Source: Burkholderiales bacterium (GTDB lineage: Bacteria > Pseudomonadota > Gammaproteobacteria > Burkholderiales > SG8-39). Taken from it: 5,992 nt of DNA. The position numbers and the translations under genes were made by a program. Shown one piece after another: positions 1-5,992 of the stretch. Every line of letters starts with the position of its first letter. Position 1 is the stretch's first letter. The stretch spans positions 1 to 5,992 of the forward strand of contig CAKKSJ010000016.1 of assembly GCA_919902965.1 (NCBI GenBank), read 5' to 3'. The notes under the pieces were generated by a model. The model searched no databases. It was given only the letters and a program-made list of their open reading frames with translations, and was not told the DNA's origin.

Positions 1-905
1 AGCCGGTGCGCGCTCGCGGCAGACCGGCAGCGCATCTCCGCAGCGCGGATGAAAAGTGCAGCCCGGCGGCGGGTCGATCGGATTCGGATAGCTTACGCCC
101 AGATGCGTGTCCGGTACACCGAGACCGGGCTCGGGCGTGAGCACGGACGCAAGCAGCGCGCGCGTATAGGGATGCCGCGGCGCGCGAAACAGGGCGGCGG
201 TATCGGCCTCCTCGACAATGCGCCCCAGATACATGACCGCCACGCGCGTCGCGATATGCTCGACTACCGCGAGGTTGTGGCTGATCAACAGATAGGTGAG
301 GTCGAACTCACGCCGCATGTCTTCGAGCAGGTTCAGAATCTGCGATTGCACCGAAACATCCAGCGCCGAAGTGGGTTCGTCGCAGATGATGATCTCGGGC
401 CGCATCACCAGCGCGCGCGCGACCGCGACGCGCTGGCGCTGCCCGCCCGAGAGCTGGTTCGGGTAGCTGTGAAAAAAGCGCGCCGGCAGTCCTACGCGTT
501 CCATCGTATCCTGCACCCGCGTGCGCCGCGCCCCGGCATCGGCTTCGATGCCATGCACCTCCAGCGGCAGGCCCACGATCGCGCCCACGGTCTTGCGCGG
601 ATTGAGCGAGGAATACGGATCCTGGAAAATCGGCTGCACCCGCCGCGCCAGATCGCGCGTGCTGGTCGCGGCCAGCGGCCGGCCTTCGAGCCGGATCTCC
701 CCCGAACTCACCGCCAGCAGGCCCAGCAGCATCCGGCCCAGCGTCGATTTGCCGCAGCCGGATTCGCCCACCAGGCCCAGCACCTCGCCGCGGCGCAGCT
801 GCAGCGATACCCCGTTGACCGCATGCAAGCTGCGCGAGCCGCGAAACAGGCCCGCGCTCACGCTAAAGCGCCGGTGCACCTCCACCAGCTCGAGCAAGGT
901 CTCGC

Positions 906-909
<4 letters not shown>
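1..909 (-). CDS. DppF/OppF-type peptide ABC transporter ATP-binding protein (3' end beyond window)
   Basis: ATPase subunit of a dipeptide/oligopeptide (or nickel-type) ABC importer. It would sit on the cytoplasmic face of the inner membrane and power uptake together with the DppD-type partner upstream. I translated the minus strand by hand: 303 codons are open from the ATG at 909 to the window edge with no stop. Visible motifs are Walker A GESGCGKST (residues 48-56), Q-loop FQDP (Q96), signature LSGGQ (153-157), Walker B IIICDE (173-178), the H-loop histidine H211, and the C-terminal oligo_HPY segment with HPYT (246-249). A cysteine group C284, C290 and C297 resembles the Fe-S-type C-terminal motif known in this family; a fourth Cys could lie outside. 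The start is fixed by an ATGA overlap with the DppD-type stop, which implies translational coupling. Most of the usual family length (about 320-340 aa) is present. The family is certain; the transported substrate cannot be told from sequence. Confidence 0.93.
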
Positions 910-1876
<967 letters not shown>

Positions 1877-1880
<4 letters not shown>

Positions 1881-1897
1881 CAGAGGACTGCTTCCAC
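1877..1897 (-). other. Possible 6-codon leader ORF overlapping the DppD-type GTG start
   Basis: On the minus strand a GTG at 1897-1895 opens six codons reading MEAVLW. The TGA at 1879-1877 overlaps the GTG start (1880-1878) of the DppD-type gene as GTGA. A GAGGAAA sequence at 1912-1906 lies about 8 nt upstream of the mini-ORF start and is a better Shine-Dalgarno than the one near the gene's own GTG. If translated, it would couple ribosome loading to the ATPase gene. Six open codons are easily found by chance, so this is tentative. Confidence 0.15.
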
Positions 1898-1991
1898 TAT
1901 TATTGTTTCCTCACCCTCGGTACAAACGATCAAGCTCGGCGCAGCGTCCGCAGCGCTCTCCGCCATTTCCGTCACTGCGGGCCGGCGCCGA

Positions 1992-1997
1992 ATTATA
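1992..1997 (-). promoter_or_regulatory. Putative -10 box (TATAAT) for the transporter ATPase genes
   Basis: Minus-strand TATAAT, an exact sigma-70 -10 match, in the divergent intergenic region about 110 nt upstream of the GTG start. I found no good -35 hexamer at 16-18 bp spacing; that stretch holds an A/T tract (2013-2020), so an activator may be needed. The position would leave a 5' leader of roughly 100 nt. I see no convincing promoter for the rightward M81 gene in the rest of 1881-2088. Confidence 0.4.
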
Positions 1998-1998
1998 A

Positions 1999-2010
1999 CC
2001 TGCGCGCAGG
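1999..2010. promoter_or_regulatory. 12-bp perfect palindrome, possible operator
   Basis: CCTGCGCGCAGG is a perfect 12-bp inverted repeat. On the minus strand it lies immediately upstream of the TATAAT box, within the would-be -10/-35 spacer, and midway between two divergent genes. That is where a regulator controlling both directions could bind. A second, 8-bp palindrome (CGGCGCCG, 1983-1990) lies just downstream of the box. In GC-rich DNA short CG palindromes are common, so function is inferred from placement only. Confidence 0.3.
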
Positions 2011-2088
2011 CCTATATTTTTGTTCGAGCCGCTCAAATGTCCGCGCCGACGCGTAACATGTGGGCTAGTCAAAAACCCGGGAGCAGGC

Positions 2089-3618
2089 ATGGCTTTGATC
2101 GCCGTCGGCGGTTTCCAGCACGAGACCAACACCTTTGCGCCGACCAGGGCCAATTACCGCGCGTTCGAGGTCGGCGCAGGACGGCCCGGGATACAATTCG
2201 GCGCCGCGATCGCGGACGCGGTGGCAGGCGCCAACCTGCCGGCGGCGGGCGCGCTCGATAGCCTGCATGCGCTGGGGCACAGGACCGTGGGGCTCGCCTG
2301 GGCCGCAGCCTCGCCTTCGGCGCAGGTCACGCAGGAAGCTTATGAGCGCATCGCGGGAGAGATCGTGCGGCGCCTGGCCGAGGCCGGACCGGTGGACGGC
2401 GTGTATCTCGATCTGCACGGCGCCATGGTGGCCGAGCATTTCGATGACGGCGAGGGCGAACTGCTCGCGCGCGTGCGCAAAGTCGTCGGCGACCGCGTCC
2501 CCATCATCGCGAGTCTGGACCTGCATGCCAACGTCACGCGCGCGATGATCGCCGGCGCCGATGGTCTGGTCGCTTATCGCACCTATCCCCATGTCGACAT
2601 GGCCGAGACCGGGCAGCGCGCGGCGCAATTGCTCGAGGCCACCCTGAAGCGCGGCCGGCCTATGGCGAAAGCCTGGAAGACGCTCGATTACCTCAGTTCC
2701 CTTCCCTCGCAGTGTTCCCTGATCGAACCGTGCAAGGGCCTGTACCAGTCGCTGGCGCGCATCGAACAGCAGCCGGGCCTGTGGCTGTCCTTCACCCCTG
2801 GCTTTCCGATGGCAGATTTCGCCGAATGCGGCATGAGCGTTTTCGGCTATGCCGCCGACGCGGCGCGGCTGCGCGCCGCAGTGACCCGTCTGGCGGGAGA
2901 AGTTGCCGCTGCGGAAAAGGACTTCGCGCTGGAAATGTACTCGCCCGAGGACGCGGTCAGGCGCGCGATGCAGCGCGGCCAGCCCGGCGCGCCGGTGGTG
3001 CTCGCCGATACCCAGGACAATCCCGGCGCAGGCGGCAATGGCGACACCACCGGGCTGCTCGCCGCGATGATCCGGCTGCGCGCCCACGACGCGGTGCTGG
3101 GGATGCTGATCGACCCGCCCTCGGCCGCAGCAGCGCACGCGCTCGGGCGCGGAAAGTCGGCACGCTTCGCGCTGGGCGAAATCTCCGGGGTTCCCGGCCA
3201 TGTGCCGCTCGCGGGCGAATTCACGGTGGAGGCGCTGGGCGACGGCAATTTCGCCGGCACCGGCCCCTACCAACGCGGCCTGCAACTGAATCTGGGGCCG
3301 ATGGCGCTGCTGCGCAGCCGCGAGGCGCCCGGCGTACGCGTGCTGCTGGCCTCGAAGAAATGCCAGGCAGCCGACCAGTCCATGTTCCGCCATCTCGGCG
3401 TCGAGTCGAAAACGCAGCGCCTGATCGCGCTCAAGAGCTCAGTGCATTTTCGCGCCGACTTCCAGCCGATCGCAAAAGAAGTTCTGGTCGTGCGCGCGCC
3501 CGGACCGGCCCTGGCCGACCCGGTCGAATTCCACTGGACCCGGCTGCGGCACGGCCTGCGCCTGCGCCCGCTCGGCCCGGTGTTTGCGGGAGCAAGCATG
3601 CCATCTGGCGCTTCGTAA
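2089..3618 (+). CDS. M81 family (MlrC-like) zinc metallopeptidase
   Basis: 509-aa MlrC-like hydrolase, close to the usual family length (about 490-510). The namesake, microcystinase C, cleaves linearised microcystin or its tetrapeptide; most relatives have unknown peptide-like or amide substrates. The N-terminal domain has HETNTF (11-16), DLHGAM (108-113), SLDLHAN (142-148) and YRTYPHVDMAETG (163-175). D144, H146 and H168 are the expected zinc ligands, with H110 also in the active site; their spacing fits the family. The C-terminal MlrC_C domain carries DTQDNPGAGGNGDTT (307-321). I see no signal peptide, so it is probably cytoplasmic. The start is the ATG at 2089, with GGGAG about 6 nt upstream; the protein begins directly with the conserved first strand (ALIAVGGF). 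An upstream TTG at 2020 would only add a poorly conserved tail. The gene is divergent from the peptide-importer ATPases, so a role in processing imported peptides is likely but unproven. Confidence 0.95.
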   Translation: MALIAVGGFQHETNTFAPTRANYRAFEVGAGRPGIQFGAAIADAVAGANLPAAGALDSLHALGHRTVGLAWAAASPSAQVTQEAYERIAGEIVRRLAEAGPVDGVYLDLHGAMVAEHFDDGEGELLARVRKVVGDRVPIIASLDLHANVTRAMIAGADGLVAYRTYPHVDMAETGQRAAQLLEATLKRGRPMAKAWKTLDYLSSLPSQCSLIEPCKGLYQSLARIEQQPGLWLSFTPGFPMADFAECGMSVFGYAADAARLRAAVTRLAGEVAAAEKDFALEMYSPEDAVRRAMQRGQPGAPVVLADTQDNPGAGGNGDTTGLLAAMIRLRAHDAVLGMLIDPPSAAAAHALGRGKSARFALGEISGVPGHVPLAGEFTVEALGDGNFAGTGPYQRGLQLNLGPMALLRSREAPGVRVLLASKKCQAADQSMFRHLGVESKTQRLIALKSSVHFRADFQPIAKEVLVVRAPGPALADPVEFHWTRLRHGLRLRPLGPVFAGASMPSGAS

Positions 3619-3620
3619 TC

Positions 3621-3635
3621 GCGCTGCTCCAGCGC
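3621..3635. repeat. Short perfect hairpin in the convergent gap (weak terminator candidate)
   Basis: GCGCTG-CTC-CAGCGC forms a 6-bp perfect stem with a 3-nt loop, two bases after the M81 stop codon. The 66-bp gap (3619-3684) between the convergent M81 and DsrE-like genes also holds a looser inverted repeat, CTGCGC (3647-3652) with GCGCAG (3667-3672). Neither stem is followed by a T-tract in either direction, so neither is a standard intrinsic terminator. They could still be RNA 3'-end structures. Nothing else is visible in the gap. Confidence 0.25.
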
Positions 3636-3684
3636 AAAACCAAGACCTGCGCGGAAACGGCAATCGGCGCAGTTCGGGTGCTAC

Positions 3685-4035
3685 TCAAAACACGATCACT
3701 TTGTCGGCCCACTGCGTCCAGGACGCCAGCTCGGCGAGCGTCCCTCTGTAGCTTCCCTCCAGGAGCTCGGGATCGGTGATCCCGCGCGCATCCATGCAGG
3801 TTCCACACACGCCGACGTCGGCGTTGTTGCGCACGACGCGCCCGAGCATGAGCTGAATATTGTAGTAACCCTCGGGCACCTTTTGTCCGCCTTTGGCGCA
3901 GGACGCGGCGTCACCCATCAGGAACAGCTTCATTTCTTCGCCTTCCGCCTTCGACAGGGCGCCGGCAAGGCGCAAGCCGTTATAGCTGCGCTCGCTGCCG
4001 TAGGGCGCATCGTTCAGGATGAATAAGGTTTTCAT
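3685..4035 (-). CDS. DsrE/DsrF-like (YchN-type) small sulfur-related protein
   Basis: 116-aa single-domain cytoplasmic protein of the DsrE/F/H-like fold. Relatives include TusBCD, DsrEFH and YchN, several of which carry or relay persulfide sulfur on a conserved cysteine. Visible features are an N-terminal strand (KTLFILNDAPYGSERSYNGL, 2-21), a helix with many charged residues, MKLFLMGDAASC (35-46) and a cysteine pair CGTC (77-80) in the context VCGTCMDARGITD. C46, C77 and C80 are the only cysteines. The start ATG is preceded by AGGAG at 9-nt spacing. It is the last gene of a leftward unit, 20 bp after the VTT-rhodanese stop, which fits a sulfur-transfer partnership with the rhodanese domain. 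The family assignment is firm. The exact role (sulfur carrier, redox protein or regulator) is not readable from sequence; it is not a clear DsrE/TusD orthologue because no DsrF, DsrH or DsrC neighbours are present. Confidence 0.92.
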   Translation of the reverse strand: MKTLFILNDAPYGSERSYNGLRLAGALSKAEGEEMKLFLMGDAASCAKGGQKVPEGYYNIQLMLGRVVRNNADVGVCGTCMDARGITDPELLEGSYRGTLAELASWTQWADKVIVF

Positions 4036-4055
4036 GGTGTCGTTCTCCTATCGCG

Positions 4056-5042
4056 TCATGGAATTGATTCGCGCGCGATCGCGTGCCCCTGCCGGTTCCA
4101 TTGTTCCATGCCACCACGCAGGATCCGGATGTCAGTGAAACCGGCTTGTTTGAGCAGACCGGCGGCGGTTTGCGAACGCTTGTGGGTCCGGCATATGAGC
4201 GTCAGCGGACGCTGCTTCAACGCATCGAGTTCCTGGAGGCGCGCAGACAGTTCCTCCAGCGGAATGTTGCGGGCGCCGGGAATGTGGCCAAGCGGACCGA
4301 TAAAGTCGTCTGCTTTGCGTACGTCGATCACCTGCGGCTTGCCGTTCCCGCCAAGCTGGCCTTGGAGCCTGCCGCTATCGATCCAACGGAAGCCGGCCTG
4401 GCGATAGCGTCGTACCAGCCGGGGCAGGAAAGCGACGAACGCGAGCAGCGCCAGCGCCAATAATGCGTTACGGATTGCGCCGGCTTCTCCGGCTAGCGCT
4501 GCGCGCCCTGCATGACCGAGCCAGGCATAGGCGAGCGCGCCGGGAAACATGCAGACGAAGGAGGCAGCCGCGTAGGCAAGCAGCGGGATACGCGTCAGGC
4601 CGAGCGCGTAGTTCACCAGGTTGAAGGGGAACAAGGGCACCAGTCGCACGAAAGCGACAAAGCGCCAGCCTTCGGCTTCCACCCCTTCGATCAATTGTTT
4701 CAGCCTGCCGCCGGCGCGGCGCGCGACCCAATCCGCGCCGAGATAGCGCGCGGCAAGAAAGGCGAGCGTTGCGCCCAGCGTGGCGCCGGTCAGGCTGTAC
4801 AGCGCTCCGGGGATGGCGCCGAACAGCGCGCCTGCGGCAAGCGTCAGCACCGAACCGGGAAGGAACAACACGGTCGCCGCCGCATAGAGGGCGATAAAGG
4901 CCAAAGGTGCCCAGACGCCGGCCCCGGCCAGCCAACTCGAAAGCGCATCCGCGCTCAGCGCCTCACGGTTGGCGAAACCGAAGGCCAGGCCCGCGACCAG
5001 CGTCAGGGCGAGCGCAACGCGGATTGCCTTACCGGCCTTCAT
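4056..5042 (-). CDS. TVP38/VTT (DedA-like) membrane protein fused to C-terminal rhodanese domain
   Basis: 328-aa fusion. Residues 1-210 are a polytopic inner-membrane VTT (SNARE-associated, TVP38/TMEM64) domain: an N-terminal TM helix (about 6-24), FLPGSVLTLAAGALFG (60-75), FVRLVPLFPFNLVNYALGL (131-149) and a last TM helix (about 192-207) followed by RLVRRYRQ, which suggests the tail is cytoplasmic. Residues about 235-328 are a single rhodanese domain: VIDVRKADDF (238-247), GHIPGARNIP (252-261), active-site loop C284-RTHKR-S290, and GGMEQW (310-315). The catalytic cysteine is present, so sulfane-sulfur transfer is plausible. VTT proteins in bacteria are linked to lipid flipping or envelope homeostasis. 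I chose the ATG at 5042, with AGGA 8-9 nt upstream and a 14-bp overlap with the preceding gene; a TTG at 5105 would add 21 polar residues before the membrane helix. VTT/DedA-rhodanese fusions are known in proteobacteria, but their function is poorly understood. Confidence 0.92.
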   Translation of the reverse strand: MKAGKAIRVALALTLVAGLAFGFANREALSADALSSWLAGAGVWAPLAFIALYAAATVLFLPGSVLTLAAGALFGAIPGALYSLTGATLGATLAFLAARYLGADWVARRAGGRLKQLIEGVEAEGWRFVAFVRLVPLFPFNLVNYALGLTRIPLLAYAAASFVCMFPGALAYAWLGHAGRAALAGEAGAIRNALLALALLAFVAFLPRLVRRYRQAGFRWIDSGRLQGQLGGNGKPQVIDVRKADDFIGPLGHIPGARNIPLEELSARLQELDALKQRPLTLICRTHKRSQTAAGLLKQAGFTDIRILRGGMEQWNRQGHAIARESIP

Positions 5043-5892
5043 GGTCGGATTCCTGTGCACCCCCGATCGCATACCCGCTGCCTGCATTGGCGAAAGGGAT
5101 TGCAAGCAAGCCTGTGAGTTTGACCGCTAGATCGCTGCCGGTCAGCCCCTGCACGCCGATCGCCATGCTTTCCTGCGGCAGGCGCGCGCGTTCGCGGTAG
5201 GTGCCGCACAGCCGGTCCCACCAGGGCAAGTTGAAACCGAAGTTGCTGTTGGTCTCGGCTACCTCCATGGAATGATGGATGCGATGCATCTCAGGTGTCA
5301 CCAACAGCCAGCGCAGCAAGCGATCGACCGGCGCGCGCAGCCGCAGATTGGCGTGGTTGAACATCGCCGTGGCGTTCAGCAGCACCTCGAACACCAGCAC
5401 CGCGGCGGCCGGCGCCCCGAGCACCGCGATGGCCGCGAACTTGATCAGCATCGACAGCAAAATCTCGACCGGATGAAAGCGCGCGCCGGTGGTCACGTCG
5501 ATGTCCGCATCGGCGTGATGCACCCGGTGCAGGCGCCAAAACAGCGGCACGGCGTGGAACATGACATGCTGCAGATAAATAGCAAAGTCGAGCGCGATCA
5601 CCGACAGCGCGAAGGCCCACCAGAACGGAACCCCGAAGGCATTCAGCAATCCCCATCCGCTCTTGGCCGCAAGCAGGGCGAATCCGACCGCCGCGACCGG
5701 GAACAGCAGGCGCAGGATCAGGCTGTTCAACACCACCAGCGCAAGATTGTGCAGCCAGCGCACCCGCCGCGGCAGCAGCCGTGCCCGCCTGGGCGCGAGC
5801 GCCTCCCACACCGCCATCAGCGCGAACACGCCGAAGAAGGCGGCGAGGCGGACCGCCGGTTCGTGGGCCAGCGCCCATTCGTTGAATGTCAT
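5029..5892 (-). CDS. Sterol desaturase / fatty acid hydroxylase family membrane protein
   Basis: 287-aa integral membrane di-iron oxygenase of the fatty acid hydroxylase superfamily, the usual length. The histidine signature is complete: HVMFH (109-113), HRVHH (122-126), an extra H140 in ARFHP, FNHAN with H180, and HRIHH (203-207), followed by the typical NFGFNLPWWDRLCGTY (217-232). Several hydrophobic segments (about 14-31, 47-76, 89-108, 145-172) anchor it in the inner membrane. Such enzymes hydroxylate or desaturate lipid-like substrates using O2. The bacterial substrate is rarely known and cannot be inferred here. The start ATG is preceded by GGGAAG with about 5-nt spacing. It leads the leftward three-gene unit, and its last 14 bp (TAA at 5029-5031) overlap the start of the VTT-rhodanese gene, so the two are probably co-translated. 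No broken or missing catalytic histidines were seen. Confidence 0.95.
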   Translation of the reverse strand: MTFNEWALAHEPAVRLAAFFGVFALMAVWEALAPRRARLLPRRVRWLHNLALVVLNSLILRLLFPVAAVGFALLAAKSGWGLLNAFGVPFWWAFALSVIALDFAIYLQHVMFHAVPLFWRLHRVHHADADIDVTTGARFHPVEILLSMLIKFAAIAVLGAPAAAVLVFEVLLNATAMFNHANLRLRAPVDRLLRWLLVTPEMHRIHHSMEVAETNSNFGFNLPWWDRLCGTYRERARLPQESMAIGVQGLTGSDLAVKLTGLLAIPFANAGSGYAIGGAQESDHEGR

Positions 5893-5916
5893 ACTTTCTT
5901 CCCGTCCATTTAGGCC

Positions 5917-5944
5917 TTGACCTCGCTTGCAAGTTAAGTATAAT
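5917..5944 (+). promoter_or_regulatory. Near-consensus sigma-70 promoter facing right
   Basis: TTGACC (5917-5922), a 16-bp spacer, then exact TATAAT (5939-5944), the best promoter in the window and set in AT-rich DNA unlike the rest. The start would be near 5951. An AAGGGG at 5974-5979 could be a ribosome binding site, with the window ending in AT about 11 nt later, possibly the first bases of an ATG. The gene served therefore lies beyond the right edge. On the opposite strand TATACT (5942-5937) overlaps the box and could be a -10 for the leftward hydroxylase gene, but I see no fitting -35. Confidence 0.6.
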
Positions 5945-5970
5945 TCAAGTACTCAACGTATTAGTTGAAT
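5943..5970. promoter_or_regulatory. Imperfect dyad over promoter -10/start, likely operator
   Basis: ATTCAA (5943-5948) and TTGAAT (5965-5970) form a 6-bp inverted repeat around 16 nt, with a few further matching positions inside. A nested repeat TCAAC (5953-5957) / GTTGA (5964-5968) is offset by 4 bp. The outer dyad overlaps the end of TATAAT and the expected transcription start, a classic repressor position, and lies about 50 bp upstream of the leftward hydroxylase gene, so one regulator might control both directions. The regulator's family is not identifiable from this site. Confidence 0.4.
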
Positions 5971-5992
5971 AGTAAGGGGCCGGGACCGCGAT

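Noticed and set aside
2020..2088. TTG start that would extend the M81 peptidase by 23 residues
   Set aside because: The ATG at 2089 has a ribosome site (GGGAG) and begins exactly at the conserved first strand. The extension is Arg/Pro-rich and has no good ribosome site.
3619..3684. Convergent gap as a bidirectional intrinsic terminator
   Set aside because: Stems exist, but neither is followed by a T-tract on either strand, so only a weak hairpin is reported.
5043..5105. TTG start that would extend the VTT-rhodanese protein by 21 residues
   Set aside because: The ATG at 5042 has AGGA at proper spacing and places a TM helix at the N-terminus. The extension lies inside the upstream hydroxylase gene and is polar.
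5943..5970. Dyad as a sulfide-sensor (SqrR/BigR-type ArsR family) operator
   Set aside because: The SqrR-type site I recall has ATTC and GAAT about 8 nt apart; here the same half-sites are 20 nt apart. The neighbouring genes make it tempting, but the spacing does not support naming the regulator.

Overview
The window is GC-rich, tightly packed bacterial chromosome. The codon use, the short ATGA-type gene overlaps and the protein families (a Dpp/Opp-type ABC importer, an MlrC-like M81 metallopeptidase, a VTT-rhodanese fusion, a DsrE-like protein) suggest a Gram-negative proteobacterium, probably a beta- or gammaproteobacterium. This is an inference from families and style. There is no rRNA or other marker to fix the taxon, and nothing looks mobile: no transposase, integrase, tRNA, CRISPR array or large repeat.

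Left block (1-1880, minus strand): two ATP-binding subunits of a dipeptide/oligopeptide ABC importer, DppD/OppD-type then DppF/OppF-type, joined by an ATGA stop/start overlap. The DppF-type gene runs off the left edge. No permease or solute-binding gene is visible. An intergenic region of about 208 bp (1881-2088) separates this pair from a divergent gene (2089-3618, plus) for an M81/MlrC-type zinc metallopeptidase. Divergent pairing of a peptide importer and an MlrC-like amidohydrolase/peptidase suggests uptake followed by intracellular cleavage of small, perhaps unusual, peptides. The intergenic region holds a TATAAT box facing the transporter genes and, directly upstream of that box, a perfect 12-bp palindrome.

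Right block (3685-5892, minus strand): a compact three-gene unit transcribed leftward, convergent with the M81 gene. The order is a di-iron sterol-desaturase/fatty-acid-hydroxylase family membrane protein, a TVP38/VTT membrane protein fused to a C-terminal rhodanese domain (14-bp overlap with the previous gene), then a small DsrE-like protein with a CxxC pair (20-bp gap). The last two point to sulfane-sulfur/persulfide handling at the inner membrane. How the hydroxylase fits is unclear.

Right edge (5893-5992): an AT-rich promoter island with a near-consensus sigma-70 promoter facing right (TTGACC, 16 bp, TATAAT) and imperfect dyads over the -10 and start region. It probably serves a rightward gene beginning at or beyond the edge and may also control the leftward three-gene unit. 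No clearly new system is proven here. The most interesting candidate is the three-gene hydroxylase/VTT-rhodanese/DsrE unit with its operator-like upstream region.
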